Below, one piece after another: positions 36,740 to 48,369 of a stretch of 64,000 bases of DNA (positions are counted from its first letter, which is position 1; every line of letters begins with the position of its first letter). Source of the DNA: Corylus avellana (taxonomy: Eukaryota > Streptophyta > Magnoliopsida > Fagales > Betulaceae); assembly GCF_901000735.1 (NCBI RefSeq), contig NC_081546.1, forward strand, positions 28,043,900 to 28,107,899, given 5' to 3'. The translations under genes were made by a program, and so were the position numbers. Below the pieces are notes generated by a model. That model saw nothing but the letters and a program-made list of their open reading frames with translations. It was not told the origin of the DNA and ran no database searches.

Positions 36740-37172
36740 TCTTCCATCCAAATCTTATCAATGATATGTTTGAAGGTGGCTCTAGCTAACTCATGTGCAG
36801 CTAAATTAGCATCTCTACTAATTTGTCAAATCTCCCAGCTATGCAACAAGTCTAGCACCCCACTTATGTTTGCTACTAGTTGTCCAATTTTACTCCAATT
36901 GTGACCCATGAATCTCACAACTTTCAATGCTTGAAGAGCATTCCCTTCTAGGTAATTTTTTTTTTTAACCCTTGGTTTCAATTAATTCAGCTACATGGAA
37001 AGCTGCCAAAGCCTCTGCTGCTACCAGTTCTAACCTCCCAAATTTGGTTTGGCTACGTGCTACAAGTATATGCTCCTCATGACCCCTCACAACAATACCT
37101 ATGCGTATGCTACCAGTGAGTTAATCCATTGCCGCATTTCAATTCACTTTTTGGAAACCTTATGGAGGAGCT
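36740..37172 (-). pseudogene. RNase H-like (RVT_3) retroelement relic, copy B
   Basis: Near-identical to 32750-33175, with the same stop after LHSWEI and the same ISRDANLAAHELARATF stretch, so the damage predates the duplication or allele split. Confidence 0.7.
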
Positions 37173-39261
37173 TGCTAACTTTTTTGATCCTCTACTTTAT
37201 AGTTCAAATTAATTAGATTTTATAGATTTATTGATGTTAACTTTTAATGATATAATAGTTTGTATACCATTATATGCAACAAAATAAAATTTTGACCGTA
37301 AAATTGATTATCGCTATTTTACCTATTCATCTTACTTAATTTTAAATGACATGACACCACACCATTAGATGTAACAAAATAAAATTTGAAATTTACTCAA
37401 TGGCCTCGAATGTGGAGTAGATCGCTACTTTATTGCGATGATGATCATCCGAGTTTGATCATTTTGCAGTATTAGACTTCCATTGTATTAGAACTAATTC
37501 AAACTAAGTAATGTTATGCATTCCACTTTTATCTCACTTTACTGATGTGATACTGCTAATAAATCCTTAGATTAAATGCAATAGAAGTCTAACACTACAA
37601 AATGATCATCAAACTTGGATGATCATCAAAACAATACAAATAGCGATTTACTCCAACAAAATAATGTTATGCATGCACCCCACTTTTATTCCACTTTGTT
37701 GATGTGGTATTCTCAATCAGTTTTTTTTTTTTTTTTTGCTTATCAGTAATAACAATATAATTTATAGCATTTCTCATTCTTGGTATGACAATGTCTTTCG
37801 TAATTTATTAGGAAAAAAAAAAGGTCTATGGATTAAAAATAAACCAGAACATTTAGTTTCACCCACAGAGAATCTAATCTCTCTTTCTCCTCGACTATGC
37901 CCAAGTGTCAGCTGGTGTTGCGACCCTGCCGACAACAAAGTGCATGATGGAGAGCCTCCTAGCCACACCCACAAACCCAATCACTACCGCCCACTCAAGA
38001 ACCACCCAAAATTCAAACTTTCAAAATCCCAAAACCAAGTTCTCCAAGAGGTGTGATACAGCCATAACTTAAACCTAACTTTGACCAAACTTCTATACCA
38101 AATTAAGTTGAGTTTAAGTTGTGCCTTTATCATTTTCCATTCTCCAGTAACCCTTGGATTTTTTTTACTTAGCTAATGCAGCATAACCTAAAGAGAAATG
38201 ATAACCTTCATTCTTCTAACCATTTTTTATTTAAATGAATTCAAATTCATTATTGAATTTGTAGGTTTACATATGGGTCCTATATATTCAATGGTAGATT
38301 TGAAAAGAAAATATGTATGGAGATAGTTGAGAGATGGTTAAGAGAATGAGGCATAGCATTTCTCTAATTGTATGCGAGGAAAAATGAGAAAACTAAATTG
38401 GAGATCTAGGAGCCGCTCACGATTGGTTTAAACATCTAATATAAGCAAAATTAAGGCCCAATAAAAACACTTTTGATACTGTTGGACATTTGGGATACCC
38501 AAGTAGCAGCTAGTAAGCAAGTTATCACCAAGTTTTGCAAGCAAATGATACTTGTCCTATTTTTCTAGTACTTATTTTGTTAAATCCATAGCTAAGATAG
38601 GGAGATAAGAAATGACAATACAGCCTTCATGCCCCTCAAAATCGGTTTCAAAACAAACATATTTATTTGTCACTCTTACTTTTTTTAAATGGCTTTCATC
38701 AATTATCAACATAACAGCATGATCTTGTTCATCATCAGATTCTGCTTGAATCCAATTCTAATTAAAATTGCACTCATTGAAATTATGACATATGTCTCTT
38801 GTATCCTAAAATTGGAACCGGCCAAACCCTTAATCATCATACTTACAATAATTGAACAAGTTCAAATTTAAATATGCTATGGTAGCATTGAATATGTTAT
38901 AAAGAGATTGGCTATATATATTATTGTTCAGCTTAGATTTTATAGCCTTTAATGGTGTATATAGTACCTAGGTTGTCAAATCATTTAAATTTTTTAAATG
39001 ATGTAATAGTAATATCATATAAACTGCTAATAAACTTTATTTCAACCGTAAAATGATTCCTCTCAAATGGTTAAAGAAGACAACTCATATTCCTAATTTT
39101 TGTGGGGAAAGTCCAACGTTTAGTAGTAACACTTTTTCTTTATTTTGATTTGGATAAAAATTTCTTCCAAACAAGTTCGGAGAAAATTTGTGTCCTTTTG
39201 ATTGCCTAAATATCACTTAAATTTTCCTTGAGAAAGAAACAATTGTTTAATGCAATAATTC

Positions 39262-39330
39262 ATGCCTCATGAAGCGAATGTCACTAGTTCAAATCCCCTC
39301 TCTCTTGTCTGGACATGTCAAAAATAAAAA
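39262..39330 (+). mobile_element. 5'-truncated SINE relic, copy B
   Basis: catgcctcatgaagcgaatgtcactagttcaaatcccc, then gtctggacatgtcaaaaa. It corresponds to 35367-35457 with a shorter tail. Confidence 0.6.
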
Positions 39331-39613
39331 GTGCCAAAAAATAAAGGGTATTTTGAGTAATATAAGCAATTTACTTGAAACAAGATAATAATCTGTTTTC
39401 AAGTAAATAATTATGTGATTCTGCAGTTTTGTCTTTTACACGTGGCACTGATCATGAACATCATATCCTCGTATACTCCGAACCAATCAATAGCCGAGTG
39501 GAGTTCCAAAACCAAACCTAATTCTATAAAAGAACCAACACCCACCCTTATTAATTTCTCCCTCATTTTTCCTCATCAGTAGTAATCAATACTTTCAGAG
39601 TGTGTTTGAATCA

Positions 39614-40713
39614 ATGGCTTCTCTGAAAACTATTATTCCAATTTGGACCCTCTTTGTCTTTTTGCTTGCCTTCTCTGAAGGCAGAGAGTTTCTGGTTGGA
39701 GGCAAGCAAAATTCATGGACTAGTCCGACTTCTTCAGATTCTCTCATTCTGTGGGCTGAGATAAACCGATTCATTGTTGGCGATTTTCTCAGTAATATCT
39801 CATCTCACTCCTCTCTCTTTAACTATCACTTTTTCATAATTTTAACTCCATGTGGGTTTTGATTTACTTGCACTTTCATGAACAACCATTTATCAACTGA
39901 GTTTTATTCCTTTGTTTCCAAGTTTTTCTTTTCCTGCACTGGGAATTATTGAGAATATGAAAATCCAGTTCATGCATGAAAATGTATTCTTTTGCAGCAA
40001 ACAAATTGAAAAGAAAAAAAAGAAATGGGTTTTCATTTTCTAATGCACTTCATCCCGGTCAATTTTTTTTTTTTGTAAGTAATACTATTTAGTAGATTTA
40101 TATATAACAAGTAAAAATAGTCCTTTAGATCCGTAATAACTTGTAAAATGAAAAATTAATAGTGGATTTGTACTGTTACGTCATCCTAATCGAACGATAA
40201 TAGCTTGCAGGTTATTAAATAACTTTTTTTTTTTTTTCTTTTCATAACGTTTATCTTGATGTCCAACTTTTTCTCCATCCTAACAACAATTTTCCTCATT
40301 TTGTGGACTTGTCAGTCTTTGAATACAATCCCAACACAGATTCAGTACTGCAAGTGACAATGGAGGAGTACGAGAGCTGCAACAAATCTAATCCAATCAA
40401 AGAATACAAGGATCCTAAAGCAAAGGTTGAGCTGGACAGGTCAGGACCCTTCTATTTCATCAGTAAAGCTGAGGGGAGTTGTGAGAAGGGCCAGAAGCTG
40501 ATTGTGGTCGTGTTATCAAATGGACACCATTTGCCAAAGCATTCGTCTCCACCGCCAATGCCGGAATCTGCTCCGGTAACACCGGCTCCGGAACCGGCAC
40601 CGGAAGCTCCAGCACCAGCACCAGCACCAAACAGTAGTGGTGCTCTGAGGGTTGGGTTTATTGGTGTTGTTGTGGGAATATTAGTGGGTTTAGTGGAAAT
40701 GTGGTTCTTTTGA
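39614..40713 (+). CDS. Early nodulin-like protein, AGP/GPI type
   Basis: Exons 39614-39791 and 40316-40713 (phase-1 GT-AG intron) encode 191 aa. The signal peptide MASLKTIIPIWTLFVFLLAF precedes REFLVGGKQNSW. Exon 2 encodes FEYNPNTDSVLQV, YESCNKSNPIKEY, ELDRSGPFYFISKAEGSC, then a Pro/Ala-rich stretch (TPAPEPAPEAPAPAPAP) suited to arabinogalactan glycosylation, and a hydrophobic C terminus FIGVVVGILVGLVEMWFF expected to direct GPI anchoring. The copper ligands are absent: TDS for the first His, YFIS for Cys, GSC for the second His. It is the most complete plus-strand ENODL in the window. The likely location is the outer face of the plasma membrane. Confidence 0.92.
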
Positions 40714-41354
40714 GGAACAAAGAGTATATGTCAAGTTTTATTTCAACATTATTATGTTTCTGTGAATCTTGTAGAAGAGGATGTGAACTTTCCTCAGTCA
40801 TGTTATGAAGCTTAGTTGCAGTATTATAATTTGTTTGGCTTGCTATGAAATGTTTCATTTTTGGTTGATGATTGAGTATTTGTTTCATTTCAATTCCCTC
40901 AAAAATTGATTTAGAATTGTCATCATGTAACATTTTTAATAAATAAAAATTAGGGCAATCAAGTAACTAAAGCAATCCTCACTCATTGATGAAAAATTTG
41001 TAATTACTTCTTTATACATATAACCATGATCTCTCTAAGAGAAAACTATTTCTAATGGAAACAAAAAATGCGATTTTAAACCAAGTCGCAGAACACAGAT
41101 TGATTGGGATTGCGTTTTTTTCGATTTTGCTAAACGGCACATTTTAAAATCACACTGTTTAAAATCGCAAACTCAATCAATGATAAATTGTTAAAATGGT
41201 TACATGATAAATTTCTTATCTCAACAGACTTGTGATAATAATCTTTCTTTTAATCAATATGATCTATTATATCAACTACTTAAATCTCTTATCTCTTATC
41301 TCAACAGACTGTTATCTCCATATCTTCCTTCTCATCCTTCTTTTGAATTACAAA
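40714..41354. other. 3' flank of ENODL gene up to the CACTA element
   Basis: Contains the likely 3' UTR. A small inverted repeat lies at about 41068-41172 (atgcgattttaaacc mirrored by gtttaaaatcgcaaa). No gene is seen. Confidence 0.5.
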
Positions 41355-41374
41355 CACTACAAAAATTATGATCA

Positions 41375-42015
41375 TTAGCGGCGACTCCAAGTTGCCGCTA
41401 ATAAGGAAAAAGTTGCCGCTATTCACAAATACCGGCGACTCGCGGCCGCTATTTGGTGGTTGGTAGTAAGTGGACGGTGAAGCTAAATACCGGCGACTTT
41501 CAAAGTTGCCGCTATTTGTATGTCATTAGCGGCGACTTAGAGTTGCCGCTAATACTTTTTTTTTTGCCGGAAAAAATGGTTCAAAATGGTTCTAAGGTTG
41601 CCGCTATTGTATATCATTAGCGGCAACCTTTATGTTGCCGCTATTTATATGTCATTAGCGGCGACATAAAGTTGCCGCTAATGATATAAGAAAATTAAAA
41701 AAATAAAAATAAAAAAAGTCAATAGCGGCAACTTGGAGTTGCCGCTATTGTTCTATCATTAGCGGCAACCCATAGTTGCCGCTATTTATCCAGTATTACC
41801 GGCGACTTATAGTTGCTGCTATTTGTAATAAGAAAATTAAAAAAAAAAATTGGAAAAGGTCAATAGCGGCAACTTGAAGTTGCCGCTATTCCTCTATCAT
41901 TAGCGGCAATCTAAAGTTGCCGCTATTTGTCTGTAATTAGCGGCAACTTAGATGTTGCCGCTAATGAATTGAAAAATAGAAACTCAATAGCGGCGACCTA
42001 AGGGTCGCCGCTATT
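41375..42015. repeat. Left subterminal hairpin array of the CACTA element
   Basis: Short palindromic units such as tcattagcggcgacttagagttgccgctaat recur about every 40-60 bp with variable loops. In CACTA elements such subterminal repeats bind the element's DNA-binding protein. Units are imperfect, inverted within themselves and irregularly spaced. Confidence 0.9.
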
Positions 42016-43162
42016 GAAAAAAAAAAAAAGAAAAAAAAAAAAGAGCACATATATATATATATATATATATATGCAAACACTACACACTTGAACCAGGAAA
42101 GAAAAAACTCCAAAATAACATTATTCAAAAGCAAAAATACAAGAAAAATACATTACTTAAAAAGGGTCATGTTCAAATAGCTATATACCTCCTCATGGAG
42201 TAGAAGAGTGCAACTTTCTATTTAATCTTAGTCAATCAGCAATCAAGATTCAATCAATTTTAAGCAACATAGAAGCATGAAAGGAGGAGGTAATAAAAGT
42301 ATTTGTAACTACAATACAATCTTATCAGTTTGTAATTTGATGAAAAAAATAATTTTACAAGCCAAGTTTTATCTGTATCTTTAAAAATAATATCCATAAC
42401 CTACATTACACACACCACCACTTAGAACCGACAATTAAAAGTGAAAAGGAGTAATTTATCATGATTTATTACCTAAATATTGTTCTACATTTGACAGGGG
42501 TAGGTAGACAGAAGTTTCTTTGGCAAAGGTTACATGACTTTGGCTAAAGATTTGATTGCCATGGTAATACACAATCCAAAATATAAAATTACTTAAGCTT
42601 TTCAATTATATACCAAGGTAGATATTAACTGCTAAATCACAAGGCCTGTCAACTAGTTTATAATAGACCAAGAAAGAGATGGGAGTAGACGGTGAGGGGT
42701 TAGTCACGTAACTGATGTTCAGATGATATCAAGCATATAATTTGAAGAAAACATGCAGGTAACAACTTGAATGTACAAATTCATTTAGCAGCCTTTTGAA
42801 AATCCCAAAAACATAGTCAGCTGAACATGCACTGACCAACTTTTGATTCTCTTAGTTTGGTAAAGGCAAGCATGCTGTTTGAAAGTTAATAATTTTGGCA
42901 AAATTGCATTGCGCTAAAAACAAATCTTAACTGAGCTCAAAGCATATAGCGCAATGAATGAGAGTGGCAACATTTGGTCCCCCACCAGAAATCTCCTAAC
43001 AGACCCTTTATCAGGCCAATTCTTAGTCTAGAAAACTCTCAAATCAGTATCTCCGTCAATATTTGCATTCCCTACAACCATCCATTTTTAATAAATGCAA
43101 CCCTCAAGTATGCATCTCATGATATAATTGCATGAAAAGGAAAAGAATGGGAAGTGTTCCAC

Positions 43163-43848
43163 CTCCGGTTTAAGATCTCGATGCACCACACCCTGAAGAT
43201 GACAAAATGCTACCACATTCAGTATCTGTACCATGACAGCCTTTGCCTCATCTTCTGAGTATTTTCCACCCCTACAAAAGTAATAGAATAACTAGTTGAC
43301 GACTACAGTGATGCACATCTGAAAGCCCAAGAGAAAAAACCTACAAAAATAAAGAAATAAAATAAATGACTACCTTGAAAGTATTCTGTCTAGAAGCTCC
43401 CCTCCTTCACATAACCTGAAATATTCACAATAAGAATTAAATTCCATAAGGTCGAAGGTCTAGTACAATGCAGTGAGCAATCATTCCAGGGACTTCTATG
43501 TTATAAAATCATATTTAGTCAGCCACAATTACAGATTCCATATGCTTGTATTTAAGAGAGGCACAAGAATATTGGTAAATAAATAAATAAATTGTTATTA
43601 AGCCCTCATGAACCATCCATAGAAACATAAATTCATCATTCATGTCAACCAGTTATTATTTATATGAGCTGCAGTAAAACATTTGATGTCAAAAAGCAGA
43701 GTTTGTTCCAAGCTTACTCCATTACTATGTAGACATTATCGTGGTCTTCAAATGCATCATAGAATTGTACTAGATTGTTATGTCCTGTCAAGGCTCGCAA
43801 TATTTTCACCTCCCTTCGCACATCTTCAATCGCAATTGCTGATGTCAT
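43163..43848 (-). pseudogene. Captured fragment of a CDPK-related kinase (CRK)
   Basis: Three exons on the minus strand: 43848-43718, 43415-43374 and 43271-43163, with correct GT-AG sites and phases, 94 codons without a stop. They encode [40 protein letters not shown] and VMELCEGGELLDRILSR, then [17 protein letters not shown] and [14 protein letters not shown]. That spans kinase subdomains III to VIb, including the alpha-C Glu (REV) and the catalytic HRDLK loop. The glycine-rich loop, VAVK lysine, DFG motif and degenerate EF hands are missing. It cannot be an active kinase. The retained introns show capture from genomic DNA, not from mRNA. It is the 3'-most of the four captured pieces. Confidence 0.88.
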
Positions 43849-44116
43849 CTGGCAACAAGGATTAGAACAGCATGAAAAAATAACAATGAACAACCCATAA
43901 ATGAGCACTATAAAATTTTGTTAAATATTTCAAATATCCAGTTATCCACCAACTCCCAAAAGTTTACTAAACTGTAAAAAAAAAGACCATATGAATAAAA
44001 TTTTGGAAGCTAACCAAGATGTAAAGAACCAAAGCAGCCCAAAAGGTTATAAGAAGCCCTTTACTTATCCACTAAAGAAAAGGTCATTAGAAATTCTAAA
44101 AGACATGATTTATTAC

Positions 44117-44463
44117 CTAAATCTTTCTTAGCTTGTTCTGTTTTCCCTGTTCTTGCAATTTCATATATCACTCATGAGCTTTCTGTTTCTCTATCTCCTC
44201 TCTACATGATACACAAAAGTTGATAATAAATACAATTGCTTTACATGCAAATCTGTTCAAAGTATAAAGAAGTATGTACTCCACAGAAGATTTGTGTCAT
44301 AGGACTGAAAAAGAATCAAAGAAAACCACAAAGATATATTTAAAATAAAAAATAAAAAATATGGACTCCCACTTCGAAATAGAACATAAATATGTCCTCT
44401 TGAAGAACAAAAGTGACCATTAACAAACCTTTCACGCCTAGAAAGTTCAGTTGTTTTCCCCAA
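44117..44463 (-). pseudogene. Captured fragment of a PDAP1 / 28-kDa heat- and acid-stable phosphoprotein gene
   Basis: Two exons on the minus strand. Exon 44463-44429 encodes LGKTTELSRRER. Exon 44201-44117 continues EEIEKQKAHE, then TGA, then YMKLQEQ. A one-base deletion in the GGGG of GGGAAAACAG shifts the frame, and in the shifted frame it reads KTEQAKKDL. The RRER-EEIEKQ-AHERYM-LQEQGKTEQAKKDL pattern is the conserved core of plant PDAP1 homologues. The splice sites (tgcag|TTG, AAAG|gttt, gtag|AGAG, TTAG|gtaa) are intact. The parent protein is a small, charged, casein-kinase-substrate phosphoprotein. This piece is broken as a gene but keeps a frame up to the TGA. Confidence 0.8.
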
Positions 44464-45085
44464 CTGCACAGGAAGAATACTGACAGCAACTTCTCTTCAC
44501 CTAACATACCATCCATTTTTTTTTCAAAAAGGTTTTAAGAGTATACATGAATATAAGAGATATTTCACTTATTAGAGATTTGATAATTAATACAAAATCC
44601 TAACGATAAGAACAACATTAAATTGCAATTTCAAAACCTTTGTACAGTTTGGAAGAAAGTGAAGTTCAAAAAAAAAAAAAAAAATTGAAGAGCAAAGCAT
44701 ATATACAAGCGACTTGATGACAGTTGCTGCTAGCTGTAAGCAATAAAAAAAAGACACCTGGAGATCTGTACAGTTAAGAAGATGACTTGTCCTATAATTG
44801 AGTTACATGTAGCTGTCCTCAGCAGAACAACAGCTCTACATACATCGCAACTGTGTGACAAAGTCAAAAAGCCTACAAATTATGAATGTGTAAAGATATA
44901 TATATATGTACACACACGAAAACTGGTTATAATTGCTAATGAGAGATCTGAATTGAAAATTGCTAAGCCTATTGATAGCATCAAAACTTGAGTAGCACAT
45001 CCCGGCCATAGACTAGGAAAAGCTATAGGGCACATTTATTTCCTTTACACAATCATTGTATGGGATTACAATTTCAAAACAGTAC

Positions 45086-45335
45086 CTGAGTTTTCTTATA
45101 GGTATGAATGTGATAACAGAGCCAATACATTCTATAGACCACTTCAAGGCAAGAGTCCTCTGCCAAAATGAAATTCATAAATCCTAATTAACTTGATGCT
45201 GCATGTTGTGGCATAAAGAACCATAAAGGAAACAAAGAAGCAGTAAAACTATTTTAGGGGTAGCGCATTTACTCGTATTTCTTCCATCAGAGAACATTTT
45301 CAAATCCCCACCAGCAGAAATGCTCGGCCAGCACC
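45086..45335 (-). pseudogene. Captured fragment of a 3-hydroxyisobutyryl-CoA hydrolase-like gene
   Basis: Two exons on the minus strand, 45335-45273 and 45159-45086, encode SAGGDLKMFSDGRNT, then KDSCLEVVYRMYWLCYHIHT and YKKTQ. This is the oxyanion-hole region (AGGD) of the crotonase-fold hydrolases of valine catabolism (CHY1-like, mitochondrial type in plants). One T is missing in the presumed GCATTTTCTGCT, so the parental GAGRAF frame and the SAGGD frame are offset. The splice sites are good. The catalytic half and transit peptide are absent, so no enzyme is made. Confidence 0.8.
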
Positions 45336-46149
45336 CTGAGTAAGATACAAGACGACCAACATAACAAGCTTTAGTGAAGGAAAATCAACAGTTCATGGAG
45401 ATAAAGAGTCCAAAAAATTGGATCAACCACAAGGCTAAGTTTTCAGAAAGGTAAAAAAAGGATATGATTAACTATTCAAACAAATTGTAGTTTAATATAC
45501 AAATTACAGATTTCCATCTCAAATCGACAGGGTAATTGGCCCTTCCCTAACGAAAGGCAATTGAATCAATAACATATTTTGCCTCTTAATTTAACTGTTG
45601 TATAATGGCATTTAAATGACTAATAAAGCTTGAGCAATTGGCATGCCATGCTAAGATTAGATAACTGCATTGGGACAGCCACTTCTACGAGGAACTTCGT
45701 ATAATATAATCTATGCATGTCATATTAATCAAATAAAAATTTCAAGTGTTTGGGCAACCATCTAACAATGGTTAATGGAAATCTTTTCACATACATTTTG
45801 AGATAAAAACTTGCTCATATACAACAACCCAATTGAAACAGAAGAATTTCTTTAAATTTATAGGTCTTTGTTGGAAATCAAAATGCTGTTAAATACTATG
45901 GCATACACAAATAATCATTCTTTCATAACATTAAATTTGTTAGAATTCTAACCATTATTTTTAACAAAATGATTCAGATTTTACCACCTCAACAGTCAGA
46001 GTTCTAAACGATCCTCAAATTTTTCTGTACATAATGGCTAAGATTCTAAGAACTAGAGAAAACGTAGAGGATCCTGATCCATCAATAACATAAAATAAAC
46101 AAAAATGACCAGATAATAGTAACTAGTAAATAAGAAAATTTATCCTTAC

Positions 46150-46652
46150 TGGAAGAAATGGCTGGATTGCAGAGAGTCCCATCCTCCCTTTTCAGCAATA
46201 CCCTCACTCTCCCTCTTTGCATGAAGTCGCGCGGATAAGCCTTATCTAGCTGCCACCAACACCCTCGAACATTTTCAAGACCCATAAAAAATTACAAAAA
46301 ACTAAAACTAAAACAAAAACCAAAAGCATCAACCCGTAGATCCATCAGCAACACTCTCAAATACTTTCGAGACCCATTAACAACATTCAAAAAAATTTGA
46401 AAAAGAAAAAACAAGAAGCACCAATCCTTAGAAAAGCGCAAAATGAAATGAACAAAAACAAAAAGCACGAACCTCAATAGCATTAGGGAGCTTGAGATGA
46501 GCGCAGCAGTCGGCGATCTCGGTGAACGTGGGATTTTCGCATGCGTTGGCGAGGCTTATCCGCCTCCCTTCCGCCACCGTTTTCTTCGAGTTTATGTAAA
46601 TTGGGTAGAACACTATCCACCTCTTTATATTCTCTATTTCTCCTCCATCCAT
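46150..46652 (-). pseudogene. Captured 5' part of an SRP19 gene
   Basis: Exon 1 (46652-46473, 60 codons) begins with ATG and encodes MDGGEIENIKRWIVFYPIYI, NSKKTVAEGRRISLANACEN and HLKLPNAIE. Exon 2 (46249-46150, 33 codons plus one base) encodes LDKAYPRDFMQRGRVRVLLK and REDGTLCNPAIS. These match the N-terminal two thirds of plant SRP19, which binds SRP RNA helices 6 and 8 and primes SRP54 binding. The basic C-terminal exons are not found. Sequence upstream to about 47040 may include the parental promoter. No stop or frameshift lies in the captured part. It could still yield a product if transcribed. Confidence 0.9.
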
Positions 46653-47439
46653 GTCTCTGATTCAAAAACCCTAACCAAAACAGGCATAAAATTCACAGAT
46701 CAAGATACAAAACTATACAAATATAGTATATAAGACTCGTGATTCAGGCAAATCCAATCTTCCGTGTGTAAGGCGGAAGCCCCCAAAAATGGGTGATCAA
46801 AAATCGAATCACTATGCGTATCTTGGTGGCCATTACTTTTTGGCTGACTCCTCACCCAGTTCTATTGATCAGAAGTATCCAGCAGCGCCGCGCCGGTGTA
46901 GAATTATATTATAGGGGCCGATTAAGGCTCTCCTTATCCCCTTCCCTTTTCTTCCCCCCTGACCGTGCGTGTGGGACTTTGGGGTTAGGGATTTGGATCA
47001 AACAAATATGGTCTGAACTTTTCGGAAAACATCAAAAATGATCTGAAAATTTCAGAATATTAGCGCCAATTTCAGATATCCCGCCACTGGATGGCGCTTA
47101 TTTTTCGCACTCAATAGGGGCGACCTTAGTCGCCCCTAATGAGCCTCAAAAATTTTTTTTTAACAATAGGGGCGACTAATGAGCCTCAAAATTTTTTTTT
47201 TTAAAAAAAAAATTATACTTATAATTTATAATTTTTATTTATTTTATTTATTTTTGTTTTTCTTTATTTTCTCCTGTAATATGTTTTTATTGTTATAATA
47301 TTAACTAATAATTTCCGTTTAATAAAGATCATTAAGTTGATATTTATCTTATAATTAATTATAAGATCAATACAAAATCCAAAGATAATATAAGATCAAT
47401 ATAACTAATACACTAAGATAATATAAAAAGCTTATAGTT

Positions 47440-48110
47440 TAATTGAATGTTCGATTGAACCTTCAATTGTATTCAGTTTGATCGATCAATTGATCTTATC
47501 ACTATCAATCTAACTAATTCATTAGGATCAATCAGATGTTTGATCGATCAATTGATTCCATTACGATCAATCGAACTAATTCACTATGATCGATCGGATT
47601 TTTGATCGAATGTTTGATCCTATCACGATTAATCGAACTAATTCACTATGATAGATCAGATGTTTGATCGATCAATTGATCCTATCACAATAAATCGAAC
47701 TAATTCACTACGATCGATCGGATGTTCGATCAAACATTTGATCTTATCACGATCAATCGAACTAATTCATTAGGATCGATCGGATGTTTGATCGATCATT
47801 TAAACATATCACGATCAATCAAACTAATTCATTTAGATCGATTGGATGTTTGATCGAACATTTGATATTATCATGATCAATCGAACTAATTCATTAGGAT
47901 CAATCGGATGTTCAATCAATCATTTGTTCTTATCATGATCAATCGAACTAATTCATTAGGATCAATCGGATGTTCGATCAATCATTTGTTCTTATCACGA
48001 TCAATCGAACTAATTCACCTTGATCGATCGATCATTTGATCCTATCACGATCAATTGAATTAATTCACCAAGATCGGTCGATTGTTCGATCAAACATTTA
48101 AATAAGAATA
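47440..48110. repeat. 62-bp minisatellite inside the CACTA element
   Basis: The motif aatcgaactaattcactatgatcgatcggatgtttgatcgatcatttgatcctatcacgatc recurs with a 62-bp period (aactaattc at 47512, 47574, 47636 and so on), about ten diverged copies. Units are rich in gatcgatc, which is self-complementary. No coding potential. Confidence 0.9.
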
Positions 48111-48369
48111 AGAAATAGAAAACTTCAATAATAATTAATACGAGAATTTGTTCTCTTTAAAAGGAAAAAATAAATATTGATTTTTTTATAAAAAATAAGA
48201 ATAGAAAATAGAAAAAAATTCACCAATAATTAATATAAAAGAAATAATGACATATTATTGGAGGTGAATTTTTGGTAAATAATCTTTTCTATTATATATG
48301 TAAGGTCAATAGCATTGCCCCAATATTTATAATTTAATTAATTAATTAATTTTTTTATTTTTTTTTTTT

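Larger units (their letters stand above)
36573..40314. repeat. Copy B of the ~3.8-kb duplicated block
   Basis: Starts after the gap with sequence equal to 32587 and runs through the same features to the ENODL intron end. Copy B continues into exon 2, where copy A has only N. Confidence 0.93.

Noticed and set aside
36354..36789. Open frames crossing the N run
   Set aside because: They depend on unknown bases and join two separate contig ends.
41375..42015. CRISPR-like array of repeated AGCGGCAAC units
   Set aside because: Units are palindromic, irregular in spacing and degenerate, lie at the ends of a CACTA element, and the genome is a plant nuclear one.
46150..46652. SRP19 and SRPRa in one window as an SRP-pathway gene cluster
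   Set aside because: The SRP19 piece is transposon cargo and incomplete; its proximity to SRPRa is best explained by chance.
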